Below are positions 1 to 7,732 of a stretch of 18,223 nucleotides of DNA, piece by piece (position 1 is the first letter of the stretch; every line of letters starts with the position of its first letter). The notes under the pieces were generated by a model, which saw only the letters and a list, made by a program, of their open reading frames with translations, did not search any database and was not told the DNA's origin. The translations under genes and the position numbers were made by a program. The stretch lies in the NCBI GenBank assembly GCA_903899865.1, contig CAIUKZ010000158.1, positions 1-18,223 of the forward strand, in the 5' to 3' direction. The DNA comes from an uncultured Bacteroidales bacterium (GTDB taxonomy: Bacteria > Bacteroidota > Bacteroidia > Bacteroidales > Paludibacteraceae).

Positions 1-1218
1 CTGATTCAAACCTTCTGCATTGTGAGTTAATTGTTCCCATTTTTTTAGCCAAAGTTGACTTTCGGGGTGGTTGAAAATAGAATTTGACTTTTCAGTTTGA
101 TAAGTCAGCTCGCTAAATGTGTTGGTGAAATCCATTTGATGTTTGATCATTAGATTGCATAGCTGATTCATCATTTCAATGTTTTCTGTGGAGTCGGGGG
201 TTAGTCCAATTTTCGATAGCATCATTTCTGTATAGCTATTGTTCCATTTTTCATCAAATAAATCAATCATTTCTTGGGCGGTGGTCATGGCTTTTTTCTC
301 CGTTTTATCCAATAGAGGTATCAATGCTTCCGCCAGTCTGGCCAAGTTCCATTTGAGTATATTTGATTGATTGCCAAAAGCATATCTTGCATGGGTGTCG
401 ATTGAACTGTACACCGTTTGAGGGTTGTATCGGTTCATGAATGCGCATGGGCCATAGTCGAATGTTTCTCCACTTATGGAGGTGTTGTCGGTATTCATTA
501 CTCCATGTATAAAACCCACTCTCATCCATTGTGTTACGAGCGATATTTGTTGCTCCATGATGCAAATAAACAGCGCTTGGTAGGGGTTGTTGGCATTTTT
601 AATGTCAGGGTAAAGTCGGTTGATGGTGTAGTCTGCCAGGGCTTTAATTTCTTCGTAGGTTCCCATATATCTGGCATATTCAAAAGTGCCAACACGTAGG
701 TGACTTTTCATTATCCTTGTCAGCACTGCGCCTTGTTCTATCGATTCTCTATAAACTTTTTCGCCTGTGGCAATGACCGCAAGACTTCTTGAAGTAGGAA
801 TTTGAAGATGATACATTGCTTCACTGATGAGGTATTCGCGCAACATGGATTTTAGGGTGGCTCTACCATCTCCTCGGCGTGAGTAGGGCGTTACTCCTGC
901 ACCTTTTAGTTGAATATCCACCCTTTGTGTATCATCAGTCAAATGTTCACCTAGCATAATGGCTCTTCCGTCACCTAAAACATTGAAGTATCCAAACTGG
1001 TGCCCTGCATAAGCTTGACAATACGTACTCCAAGTGGTCGGAATCGCATTTCCAGAAAGAAGAAGCGCGATGTGTTGCACGTCGTTTGATGGTAGATCCA
1101 TATCATCAAACAGGGCATGGTTTATCAACACTGTTTGCGGAAGTACAGCAGCAGTTGGTAGCTGTAAACGGTAAAATATTTTGGGAAGTGATAGATAGGT
1201 GTTTTGGAAGTTGAACAT
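1..1218 (-). CDS. selO: Protein adenylyltransferase SelO (YdiU/UPF0061 family), C-terminus cut by window edge
   Basis: The open frame runs from an ATG at 1218 off the left edge, giving 406 residues without a stop. SelO is a pseudokinase-fold enzyme that transfers AMP from ATP to Ser/Thr/Tyr of target proteins and is linked to redox stress. Visible family blocks are GDGRA at 82-86, QLKGAG at 103-108 followed by PYSRRGDGRA, the IPTSRSL and LTRIMKSHLRVGTFEY segment around 140-181, the catalytic-loop-like HGVMNTDN at 238-245, and the metal-binding DYGP at 254-257 (the DFG equivalent). Bacterial members are usually about 480-520 residues, so roughly 80-110 residues, including any terminal Cys or Sec, lie outside the window. 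The gene is last in a same-strand run and starts 111 nt after mnmE ends. No Shine-Dalgarno sequence is visible, as is normal in this phylum. Family assignment is firm; the substrates are unknown. Confidence 0.94.
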   Translation of the reverse strand, partial: MFNFQNTYLSLPKIFYRLQLPTAAVLPQTVLINHALFDDMDLPSNDVQHIALLLSGNAIPTTWSTYCQAYAGHQFGYFNVLGDGRAIMLGEHLTDDTQRVDIQLKGAGVTPYSRRGDGRATLKSMLREYLISEAMYHLQIPTSRSLAVIATGEKVYRESIEQGAVLTRIMKSHLRVGTFEYARYMGTYEEIKALADYTINRLYPDIKNANNPYQALFICIMEQQISLVTQWMRVGFIHGVMNTDNTSISGETFDYGPCAFMNRYNPQTVYSSIDTHARYAFGNQSNILKWNLARLAEALIPLLDKTEKKAMTTAQEMIDLFDEKWNNSYTEMMLSKIGLTPDSTENIEMMNQLCNLMIKHQMDFTNTFSELTYQTEKSNSIFNHPESQLWLKKWEQLTHNAEGLNQ

Positions 1219-1329
1219 CTTAAGTATTATTTTAAGTTGATACCCATTATGAAAATTTGTTTCTAAAAACTACAATAGGATTTAGAATCATAATGTTCAA
1301 CTTATAAAAGATATTCCTTTGTGGTTTGC

Positions 1330-2727
1330 TCACTTTCCGATGCAGAATTTCCCAAAGATATTTCCTAAAATTTCGTCGTTAGAAACCTGACCAGTGATGG
1401 TGCCCAGCGCATGAAGACATTCGCGAATGTCTTGTGACAAGAAGTCGCTAGTAATGCCAGCTTCCAATCCATCATATACCCTACAGATGGCTGAATGTGC
1501 CTGTTGTAGTGCTTCGTAGTGACGCATATTGCTTACCACCACGTCACCTGGTTGAATGTTTGGCAGTTGAGCAGCCTTCAGAAGTGCATCCTCTAGTTTT
1601 TCGGAGTTGGTGTTGTTTTTTGCAGAGATAAAAACTCTATCACCTTCATATTGATTGAAAATCTGATTGATCACCATCAATTCTTCTTTGTTGACTAAGT
1701 CTATCTTATTAAAAACCAGAATTATTTTTTTGCCGCTAGCTCTTTTTTCAATCCTTTCGGTGAGCCATTCAATGTGTTCGGTGAGCTGAGTGCAATCTAT
1801 TAACCACAAGACAATCGAGGCTTGTTCTATTTGCTTGTAGGTGCGCGCTATACCCAGATTTTCGATGGTGTCAGTGGTGTTTCTAATGCCAGCAGTGTCA
1901 ATAAATCTGAAATTTAATCCTCTGATGATGATATTATCCTCTATCACATCTCTAGTGGTGCCATGAATGTCTGACACAATTGCTTTCTCATCATTTAGAA
2001 GTAGATTGAGCAGTGTGGATTTGCCCACATTAGTTTCTCCTACAAGAGCAACGGGAATACCATTTTTAAGAGCATTGCCTACGCTGAACGAGTCAGCAAG
2101 CTTGGCGATGTGTTGCTCTATTTCGGTGGTCAATTTCTTGAGTTGATTTCTATCTGCAAATTCCACATCTTCTTCATTGAAATCGAGTTCCAGTTCAATC
2201 AATGACACAAAGTCAATTAGCTGAGACCTAAGGTGCATTAATTCATTGGAGAACCCACCACGCATTTGTGAAATAGACATCCGGTGAGCTGCTTCTGAAT
2301 TGGAGGCAATCAGATCGGCTACTGCTTCTGCTTGCGAAAGATCCATTTTGCCATTTAGAAATGCTCGTTGAGTGAATTCACCAGGTTGCGCTAGTTTACA
2401 TCCAGCGTCGATTATCAATTGAAGTATTTGCTGTTGGATGTAAATAGATCCATGACAGGCTATTTCTACTGTGTTTTCACCGGTAAACGAATGCGGAGCA
2501 TGAAATACGGTCACCAATACATCATCTATGATTTCGTCCTTATTATTGACAATGCTACCATATAGTACTGTGTTGGCTGATTGATTTAATATATTTCTAG
2601 ATTTGCTTTTTGGTCGAAAAATGGCATCACAAAAAGAGAGTGCATCTTCTCCGGATACACGTATTACTGCTATTCCTCCTGTGCCAGGAGCTGTGGAAAT
2701 GGCTGTTATGGTAGATTTTGATTCCAA
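1330..2727 (-). CDS. mnmE: tRNA uridine-5-carboxymethylaminomethyl modification GTPase MnmE
   Basis: MnmE works with MnmG on wobble uridine U34 of certain tRNAs, using GTP hydrolysis and a formyl-tetrahydrofolate-derived carbon. The 465-residue protein has the normal family length. It has the N-terminal tetrahydrofolate-binding domain (PGTGGIAVIRVSG, residues 14-26), a helical domain, and an inserted G domain with GETNVGKS at 230-237 (P-loop), GTTRD at 256-260, DTAG at 277-280 and NKID at 340-343. It ends with the diagnostic FCIGK, whose Cys is conserved. The start is a TTG at 2725-2727: no in-frame ATG lies between the upstream stop and this codon, and the protein begins just before the conserved region as it should. 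It lies 75 nt after the phosphoethanolamine transferase-like gene and 111 nt before selO, on the same strand. Confidence 0.97.
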   Translation of the reverse strand: MESKSTITAISTAPGTGGIAVIRVSGEDALSFCDAIFRPKSKSRNILNQSANTVLYGSIVNNKDEIIDDVLVTVFHAPHSFTGENTVEIACHGSIYIQQQILQLIIDAGCKLAQPGEFTQRAFLNGKMDLSQAEAVADLIASNSEAAHRMSISQMRGGFSNELMHLRSQLIDFVSLIELELDFNEEDVEFADRNQLKKLTTEIEQHIAKLADSFSVGNALKNGIPVALVGETNVGKSTLLNLLLNDEKAIVSDIHGTTRDVIEDNIIIRGLNFRFIDTAGIRNTTDTIENLGIARTYKQIEQASIVLWLIDCTQLTEHIEWLTERIEKRASGKKIILVFNKIDLVNKEELMVINQIFNQYEGDRVFISAKNNTNSEKLEDALLKAAQLPNIQPGDVVVSNMRHYEALQQAHSAICRVYDGLEAGITSDFLSQDIRECLHALGTITGQVSNDEILGNIFGKFCIGK

Positions 2728-2802
2728 TTGTTTTAATATTAAATTTGAATTTCTTTTGATGAATAATTATTTCCTCTACTCAGAAACTACAATAAATTGC
2801 TT

Positions 2803-4506
2803 TTATTTCTCGACAGAAATCACTTCCATTTTGGAGTTCAACATATATCTAATAGTGTCGGGTGTGAATTGCTTACTAGCAATACTTTTCTTAAGTTCTT
2901 CACCATCAATTCTTATATTAGCCATGTCTAACAACGAATGAAATGTCCTTGAAGAACTTATCTTTTGGTTCGAGTTTAATTTTATTCTACTTATTTTTTC
3001 AGAGAAAGTCATGTTGTATTTATCTGATGTCCATATAATCAACGGAACATGCACATCAAATTTAGTAGGTTCTTCTCCTCCATGAAAAATAGTGTTTTTC
3101 TCGTAAAGATTCTCGCCATGGTCAGAAATATAATATAGATAACTTACACTCCGTGTGTTGTTAATTTTTTGAATCGTATTTCCTAAGAAGAAATCAGTGT
3201 AAAGTATTGAATTGTCGTATGTATTAATCAATTTTTGCCTGTTCATTCTGTTTATCTGATCGTAACCAAATGCTCCGCTAAAACTTGGCTTGAACTTGTT
3301 AAAAGAGTCAGGATATCTGAAATTATATCTAAAATGGCTTCCAAGTGTATGCAATACAATAAATTGCTTTTGTTCATTTTTCTTAAGTATTTCATCAAGA
3401 TATTTCCAAAGAATTTGATCATAACTATCTGTGTAATCAATGTCTTTTGAGGTGAAATAGTGTTTAGTCACCTGACTTGCGGCTTGTTGGATGAATTCAT
3501 CTTCAAGGCCTTGATTGCCAATCCAATATGTGCTAAACCCTGCCTCACTAAAAGCAGCAAGAATTGTTTTTTCCTTTTTACGTCGCTCAAAATCAAAAGC
3601 ATTAGCACGTGAAATTAAAATAGGCACAGACATTGCTGTGCTGTTGGCTTCAGAATATACATTATTGAAACTTACGATTGAATTTGTCTTTTCAAGTAAC
3701 GGAGATGTTTTTCTCTTATAATTGTTGATTGAGAAGCTTGAGTATCTAGCTGTTTCTCCAATTACAAGGACGTATAATTCTCGTTCATTTATTGCTGCTT
3801 TTTGTTTTGCATTAAATCTAAATTGGTTTATTTCTTTTGAGTCAATTATTAACTTATTATACAATTTGATGCCACTAACAATTGATTTGATTGCGTCAAT
3901 TGGATAGATTCGTTCGAATTTCAGTAAGAAGATATCACCCGATATTGTGTATGCACTTTTAATATTTGATCTAATTTGATAAGCCATTAAAAAGCTGTAT
4001 AAATACAAACTGAAGATTGTAATTAGACAGCAAAATAAAAGTAGAAGTCTTTTTGCCTTCACCAATATGTATTCATTTTTGATAAACTTATAAACAATAA
4101 AATAATAGAGGATGTAGAGGATGCATAATGCTATAATGTAAAAATAAAACGTCGATAAGAATTCCTTTGCCTCATCAAGGTTGGATTGTAATACCATTAA
4201 AATGTACCCAGAATGTATGGGTAACTTAGAAACCAATATGGAACCAATCTCAAGAGGAGCAATAAAAAGAAATAGGCTATTGATAAGAAAAGCTGTTTTC
4301 CGTTTGAATACTAAAAATGGGCAAATGAGAAAAATCAGTGAAATTACTAATAGCCCGATTTTCTTGGATATACTATCGCTCAAAGTTGATCCAATAAAAA
4401 CAAAAAGAAGATTGGGGATCAGAGAAATACTTACGAGTATTAAAGATGCAATTATCTCTATTTTATTGTCGTTTATTATTTTTAAAAGTTTTTTGGCCTT
4501 TTGCAT
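2803..4506 (-). CDS. Inner-membrane phosphoethanolamine transferase-like protein (EptA/sulfatase superfamily)
   Basis: This 567-residue protein has about five hydrophobic segments near the N-terminus (roughly 15-39, 48-67, 72-92, 118-142 and 153-175), then a soluble alkaline-phosphatase-fold domain from about residue 240. That is the EptA layout. Catalytic features are visible: GETARYSSFSINNY at 250-263 with metal-ligand Glu251; STAMSVP at 289-295, whose Thr290 matches the nucleophile of EptA-type enzymes; GSH at 389-391; SDHGE at 461-465 (Asp462, His463); and FHGG at 474-477 (His475). Family members move phosphoethanolamine from phosphatidylethanolamine to lipid A, core sugars or other surface glycans, and act on the periplasmic side. 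The true acceptor cannot be told from sequence. The gene is clearly AT-richer (many Ile, Asn, Lys and Ser codons) than mnmE and the phosphorylase beside it, which may mean horizontal arrival. The ATG start is 33 nt after the phosphorylase stop, suggesting read-through transcription. Confidence 0.86.
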   Translation of the reverse strand: MQKAKKLLKIINDNKIEIIASLILVSISLIPNLLFVFIGSTLSDSISKKIGLLVISLIFLICPFLVFKRKTAFLINSLFLFIAPLEIGSILVSKLPIHSGYILMVLQSNLDEAKEFLSTFYFYIIALCILYILYYFIVYKFIKNEYILVKAKRLLLLFCCLITIFSLYLYSFLMAYQIRSNIKSAYTISGDIFLLKFERIYPIDAIKSIVSGIKLYNKLIIDSKEINQFRFNAKQKAAINERELYVLVIGETARYSSFSINNYKRKTSPLLEKTNSIVSFNNVYSEANSTAMSVPILISRANAFDFERRKKEKTILAAFSEAGFSTYWIGNQGLEDEFIQQAASQVTKHYFTSKDIDYTDSYDQILWKYLDEILKKNEQKQFIVLHTLGSHFRYNFRYPDSFNKFKPSFSGAFGYDQINRMNRQKLINTYDNSILYTDFFLGNTIQKINNTRSVSYLYYISDHGENLYEKNTIFHGGEEPTKFDVHVPLIIWTSDKYNMTFSEKISRIKLNSNQKISSSRTFHSLLDMANIRIDGEELKKSIASKQFTPDTIRYMLNSKMEVISVEK

Positions 4507-4539
4507 CTTTATATCTAGGTACTACTTACAATTTTATTA

Positions 4540-5409
4540 CTAAATTCTTTCCAACACAGTTTTGGTCAATTGCTCAATGTATGGTTTGTAATTGGTGTTG
4601 GCTGCTTCTACTCGTCGGTTGGCAATGATGCAGCACACCGTCATCGCTTTGTGTCCCATGAGTTTAGATAAACCAGCGATGGCCGAACTCTCCATCTCGT
4701 AGTTGGTGATTTTTTCATCACCATATCTGAAACTTTCTATCTTATCGTTCAGTTGCATGTCAGCCAAGTCCAATCTCAACACCCTTCCCTGTGGTCCATA
4801 GAATCCATTTGCAGAGATGGTTATCCCCTTTAGCATCTCATTTTGTCCAATTCGTTCTACCAGTTCATCGTCTGCACTCACAACATAAGGAGCAGCTAGC
4901 TGGGGGTTCCAGATTAAATGCTGTTTCATGGCTGATTCAAATTCGAGGTCGCTCACTGAGTCACGACCTGCATAAAAATTCAACATGCCATCAAACCCAA
5001 TGGACTTAGCAGAAATCAAGAAACTTCCCAACGGAATGTCAGGCTGCATGCCACCTGATGTGCCAATGCGTACAATGGTCAGTTGTTTTTTCTCCTCCTT
5101 TTCTGTTCTATTAACGAGGTCTATGTTACAAAGCGCATCCAATTCATTCATTACAATGTCGATGTTGTCTGTGCCAATGCCAGTGGATATGACTGATATT
5201 CTTTTGCCTTTGTAAAGACCGGTAATGGTTTTGAACTCTCGGTTGGCTACTTCTACTTCAATTGAGTCAAAATTGGCAGCCACCAAAGCCACTCTGTCTG
5301 GATCGCCAACAAGTATCACTTTGTCTGCCAGTTGATTAGGCTGAAGATGAAGATGGAAAATGCTACCATCGCTATTGATGATCAGCTCAGAGGGTGGGAA
5401 GTGTTTCAT
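4540..5409 (-). CDS. Uridine phosphorylase-like nucleoside phosphorylase (NP-I family)
   Basis: The 289-residue cytoplasmic enzyme belongs to the PNP/UDP phosphorylase family, which splits nucleosides with phosphate to give a free base and ribose-1-phosphate for salvage. Visible blocks are the phosphate-binding GDPDR at 35-39, VISTGIGTDNI at 73-83, IVRIGTSGG at 112-120 (a strong family signature), and YEMESSAI at 237-244, whose Glu-Met-Glu contacts the ribose. The Gly-Thr-Ser-Gly-Gly form and the overall layout suit the uridine phosphorylase branch better than the hexameric purine enzymes, but base preference is inferred. It starts 2 nt after the folK-like stop, so the two are almost certainly on one transcript. 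Confidence 0.88.
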   Translation of the reverse strand: MKHFPPSELIINSDGSIFHLHLQPNQLADKVILVGDPDRVALVAANFDSIEVEVANREFKTITGLYKGKRISVISTGIGTDNIDIVMNELDALCNIDLVNRTEKEEKKQLTIVRIGTSGGMQPDIPLGSFLISAKSIGFDGMLNFYAGRDSVSDLEFESAMKQHLIWNPQLAAPYVVSADDELVERIGQNEMLKGITISANGFYGPQGRVLRLDLADMQLNDKIESFRYGDEKITNYEMESSAIAGLSKLMGHKAMTVCCIIANRRVEAANTNYKPYIEQLTKTVLERI

Positions 5410-5411
5410 AA

Positions 5412-5786
5412 TTAATCGTTTAATTGGTCAATGCATTTTTTCACAAAAGGAAACCTGTCATAATCTCGGTGCACTTGGTCGCCATTCCAAAATATCAGGT
5501 CGATGTCCATAGTCACCAATCCGCTTTGTTTGCTTTCAGGTGTACGACCCAGCTTTCTCTCTATTTCTTTGAAGCTAATGATGGTATTCTCGTAATCCAA
5601 GGTGCTGATTATTCGAATGGCTTTGTTGTGAAATGGTGATTTGTATTTGTCCCCTACAGGTTTAGAGCTAAGACAGCTACTCATTTTTTCTACGGTAAAG
5701 ATGTCAGATAGATGTTGGATTGCTAAACTAATATTGCTTTCAGCGTCCAAGTTACTTCCTATCATTACCAGTGCTGTGTTCTTCAT
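5412..5786 (-). CDS. folK: Short, divergent 6-hydroxymethyl-7,8-dihydropterin pyrophosphokinase (HPPK) family protein
   Basis: HPPK passes pyrophosphate from ATP to 6-hydroxymethyl-7,8-dihydropterin, a step in folate synthesis. Visible family traits are ALVMIGSNL at 5-13, FHNKAI at 52-57, FKEIERKLGRT at 72-82, and the metal-binding pair in MDIDL at 93-97 (Asp94 and Asp96). At 124 residues it is clearly shorter than the usual ~160. The loop normally carrying Arg residues just before the metal pair (PRTLDLDLL-like in typical enzymes) reads GLVTMDIDL here, with no Arg directly before the Asp pair. The C-terminal RFPFVKKCIDQL resembles the usual R-FV-PL ending. It may be a shortened but working enzyme or a relative with another role. 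It is the first gene of the leftward run, with a candidate -7 box about 20 nt upstream. Confidence 0.68.
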   Translation of the reverse strand: MKNTALVMIGSNLDAESNISLAIQHLSDIFTVEKMSSCLSSKPVGDKYKSPFHNKAIRIISTLDYENTIISFKEIERKLGRTPESKQSGLVTMDIDLIFWNGDQVHRDYDRFPFVKKCIDQLND

Positions 5787-5804
5787 TTTTACGCTTTATT
5801 CTTA

Positions 5805-5812
5805 CAAAGTAA
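5805..5812 (-). promoter_or_regulatory. Candidate -7 box before the folK-like gene
   Basis: Read on the minus strand the octamer is TTACTTTG, matching 7 of 8 positions of the Bacteroidota TAnnTTTG -7 element. It lies 18-26 nt before the ATG at 5786 and after the hairpin that follows the sigma factor gene, so a new transcript starting here would drive the folK-to-selO run. A -33 TTTG is not clear (TTTC lies about 20 nt upstream). Prediction from sequence only. Confidence 0.35.
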
Positions 5813-5856
5813 GCAAAAAAATCACGTAGAATGAAATTTTTGAATGTATATAAATG

Positions 5857-5886
5857 ACAAAGCCGAAGATTTCTCTCCGGCTTTGT
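5857..5886 (-). terminator. Hairpin behind the ECF sigma factor gene
   Basis: A perfect 9-bp stem (ACAAAGCCG with CGGCTTTGT) encloses a 12-nt loop. It lies 55 nt past the sigma factor stop codon and before the next gene on the same strand. The minus-strand tail is AT-rich but not a clean run of T, so this is a probable rather than textbook intrinsic terminator. Confidence 0.6.
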
Positions 5887-5941
5887 GAGTATTTATATTA
5901 GAATTCAATCTTATTTGTTGTTTAACTTCTTTTCTCCAGGT

Positions 5942-6448
5942 TTAGTAACGATAATCTTTCAATTGTTCTTGAAGGCGTTTGCGGGCAAGGAAAATGCGAC
6001 TTTTTACAGTTCCAATTGGAAGATTCATCGTCTGTGCTATTTCCTCGTATTTAAATCCTTGAATGTGCATGGTGAATGGAATGCGGTATTCATCTGCAAA
6101 TGCTGCAATGCTGTTTGTGATTTCGCCGATAGCGTAAGAGCCTTCTGGGCTATCAAAACCTGAGTTTTGTGGTAGGTTCAAGTGATGTAAGTCCTCAGTT
6201 TTATCTACCACGGTTTGATTGCGCACTATTTTTCTGTAGTTGTTTATGAAAATGTTTTTCATGATGGTCAATACCCATCCTTTGAAATTGACATTGTCCA
6301 CAAATTTTTCTTGATTGTCTAAGACTTTTAATGTAGTATCTTGTAGTAAATCTTCTGCATCATCGCGATTCAATGTTAATGAATATGCAAAATTTCTCAT
6401 GTTGCTTTGTAGGGCAACTAACTCGTTTTCGAAGTGTACGTTTTTCAT
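5942..6448 (-). CDS. ECF-type RNA polymerase sigma-70 factor
   Basis: The 168-residue protein has only sigma regions 2 and 4, as in extracytoplasmic-function factors. Region 2 spans about 17-76: DDAEDLLQDTTLKVL contacts core polymerase and GWVLTIMKNIFINNYRK matches the -10-binding helix. Region 4 spans about 110-163, with the helix-turn-helix YEEIAQTMNLPIGTVKSRIFLARKRL at the -35-contacting position. No anti-sigma gene is adjacent: the neighbours are lipA upstream and a folK-like gene beyond a hairpin downstream. It could be an orphan or a constitutive alternative factor. Its targets cannot be read from the window. Confidence 0.93.
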   Translation of the reverse strand: MKNVHFENELVALQSNMRNFAYSLTLNRDDAEDLLQDTTLKVLDNQEKFVDNVNFKGWVLTIMKNIFINNYRKIVRNQTVVDKTEDLHHLNLPQNSGFDSPEGSYAIGEITNSIAAFADEYRIPFTMHIQGFKYEEIAQTMNLPIGTVKSRIFLARKRLQEQLKDYRY

Positions 6449-6857
6449 GTTGCTGATGTTTCTTTGTGAATAAACTATAAGGCAATGCCCTTATTGATTT
6501 TTCATCTAAAACTAGAATCAGAAATTGAAACCTGTAAACATTGTCAGTTGTCGATACTGAAGAATGAGAAGCGAAGTTTTATCTCAAATGTGTCGTAGAA
6601 TGATGATGCAAATATAGTGTATAAAATCTGAATTTGTTCTTTATGAAAATTCAGTTATTAACATTATGGTCAAAAGTTGTAATCATTACAGGTTTTCAAG
6701 GGTGTGTAAAAGTTGCTTTTTGATAGGGTAATGTGCAGATAATTAGATGTATGGCGTTTTTTATTAGAGCAGGTGTGTCAATAAAGTATCTAATATATCT
6801 ATTAGTGTATAGATAAATTCAATTTGTATATTTTATGCATACTATAAAAACTGTAGT
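6449..6857. other. AT-rich intergenic region between lipA and the sigma factor gene
   Basis: No convincing gene is present in these 409 nt. On the minus strand the part next to the sigma factor holds a candidate promoter (6609-6616), implying a leader of roughly 150 nt. The part next to the lipA stop holds a small AT-only stem, CTAATA/TATTAG at 6790-6805 with a 4-nt loop. This could mark the 3' end of the lipA transcript but is too weak to call a terminator. No known riboswitch pattern was recognised. Confidence 0.6.
6609..6616 (-). promoter_or_regulatory. Candidate -7 box for the sigma factor gene
   Basis: The minus strand reads TATATTTG, a full match to the Bacteroidota TAnnTTTG element, about 160 nt before the sigma factor ATG. 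No good -33 TTTG is seen at the usual 19-21 nt spacing, and the region is AT-rich, so a chance match is possible. Confidence 0.35.
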
Positions 6858-7700
6858 TTAAATATGATTTTCGGCACAATAAGAAGATCTTACCAGTGGA
6901 GCGCTCTCCACAATTCGGAATCCTTTACTTAATCCAATCTGTTTGTACTCTTCGAATTTGGAGGGATGAATGTATTCGGTTACAGCAATATTTTTGCGTG
7001 ATGGTTGCATATATTGTCCTATGGTAAGTATGCTACATCCACTTTCCAACGCATCATCCATCAGTGTAAGCACTTCATCTTCAGTTTCACCGAGTCCCAG
7101 CATAATGCCCGTTTTTGTAACTATACCTTTTGCAGCCACATATTCCAGCACGCTTAGACTGGTGTTGTATTTTGCCTTGGTGCGAATAAGTGGAGTGAGG
7201 CGTCTCACTGTTTCCAGATTGTGTGAGATGATATTAGGTTTTTCGTTGATTATAAAATCAATAAGTGATGTGTTACCTTCAAAATCTGGAATAAGAACTT
7301 CTAGTGTTGTAGCAGGATTGACAGTTTTGATGGTTCGGATGGTTTCTGCCCAGTGCGTAGCTCCATGGTCGTCCAGATCATCTCTATCTACCGATGTGAC
7401 AACAGCATGTTTTAATCCCATGATGCGTATGGATTCAGCTACTTTTGCTGGTTCGTTACTATCGAGTGGTAGCGGCACACCTGTAAGCGTATTACAGAAT
7501 CGGCACGATCGAGTGCAGATTTCACCAGCTATCATAAAGGTAGCTGTGCCTTTGTTCCAGCATTCGCTGATATTGGGACATCGGCCACTGGTGCAAATGG
7601 TATGAAGGCCGTTTTGTTTTACTAGACCATGTACTTTGGTGTAGTTGGGGTTGCTATGTAGCTGAGTTTTTAGCCACTCAGGTTTTTTGATATAGGTCAT
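6858..7700 (-). CDS. lipA: Lipoyl synthase (radical SAM)
   Basis: LipA inserts two sulfur atoms into octanoyl groups on lipoyl carrier proteins such as the E2 subunits of 2-oxoacid dehydrogenases and GcvH. Both iron-sulfur cluster motifs are intact in the 280-residue protein. The auxiliary cluster Cys residues are Cys36, Cys41 and Cys47 (CTSGRCPNISEC). The radical SAM triad is Cys62, Cys66 and Cys69 (CTRSCRFC). The RSSY motif near the end (271-274) supplies the serine ligand of the auxiliary cluster. Length is normal. No lipB or lplA is nearby. The ATG is only 32 nt after the stop of the giant leucine-rich-repeat gene on the same strand, and no promoter match is visible in that gap, so lipA may be read from the upstream transcript or from a promoter inside the end of that gene. 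Confidence 0.97.
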   Translation of the reverse strand: MTYIKKPEWLKTQLHSNPNYTKVHGLVKQNGLHTICTSGRCPNISECWNKGTATFMIAGEICTRSCRFCNTLTGVPLPLDSNEPAKVAESIRIMGLKHAVVTSVDRDDLDDHGATHWAETIRTIKTVNPATTLEVLIPDFEGNTSLIDFIINEKPNIISHNLETVRRLTPLIRTKAKYNTSLSVLEYVAAKGIVTKTGIMLGLGETEDEVLTLMDDALESGCSILTIGQYMQPSRKNIAVTEYIHPSKFEEYKQIGLSKGFRIVESAPLVRSSYCAENHI

Positions 7701-7732
7701 GTGTGAAAATGATGATTGATAGATTGGTGATA

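Noticed and set aside
305..699. Overlapping open frames on both strands within the first 700 bases
   Set aside because: They lie inside the selO frame, which is longer and carries unmistakable family motifs; the others show no recognisable features.
4181..4628. Plus-strand open frames opposite the membrane part of the phosphoethanolamine transferase-like gene
   Set aside because: Hydrophobic-looking shadow of a transmembrane-coding region on the other strand, with no motif and overlap with two real genes.
6449..6857. Possible riboswitch or small RNA in the long AT-rich gap
   Set aside because: No known riboswitch consensus or stable multi-stem structure was recognised; only a 6-bp AT stem was found.
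6970..7605. A 211-codon plus-strand frame opposite lipA
   Set aside because: It is fully antisense to lipA, whose iron-sulfur motifs are intact; the product is low-complexity Ser/Val/Leu without family features.
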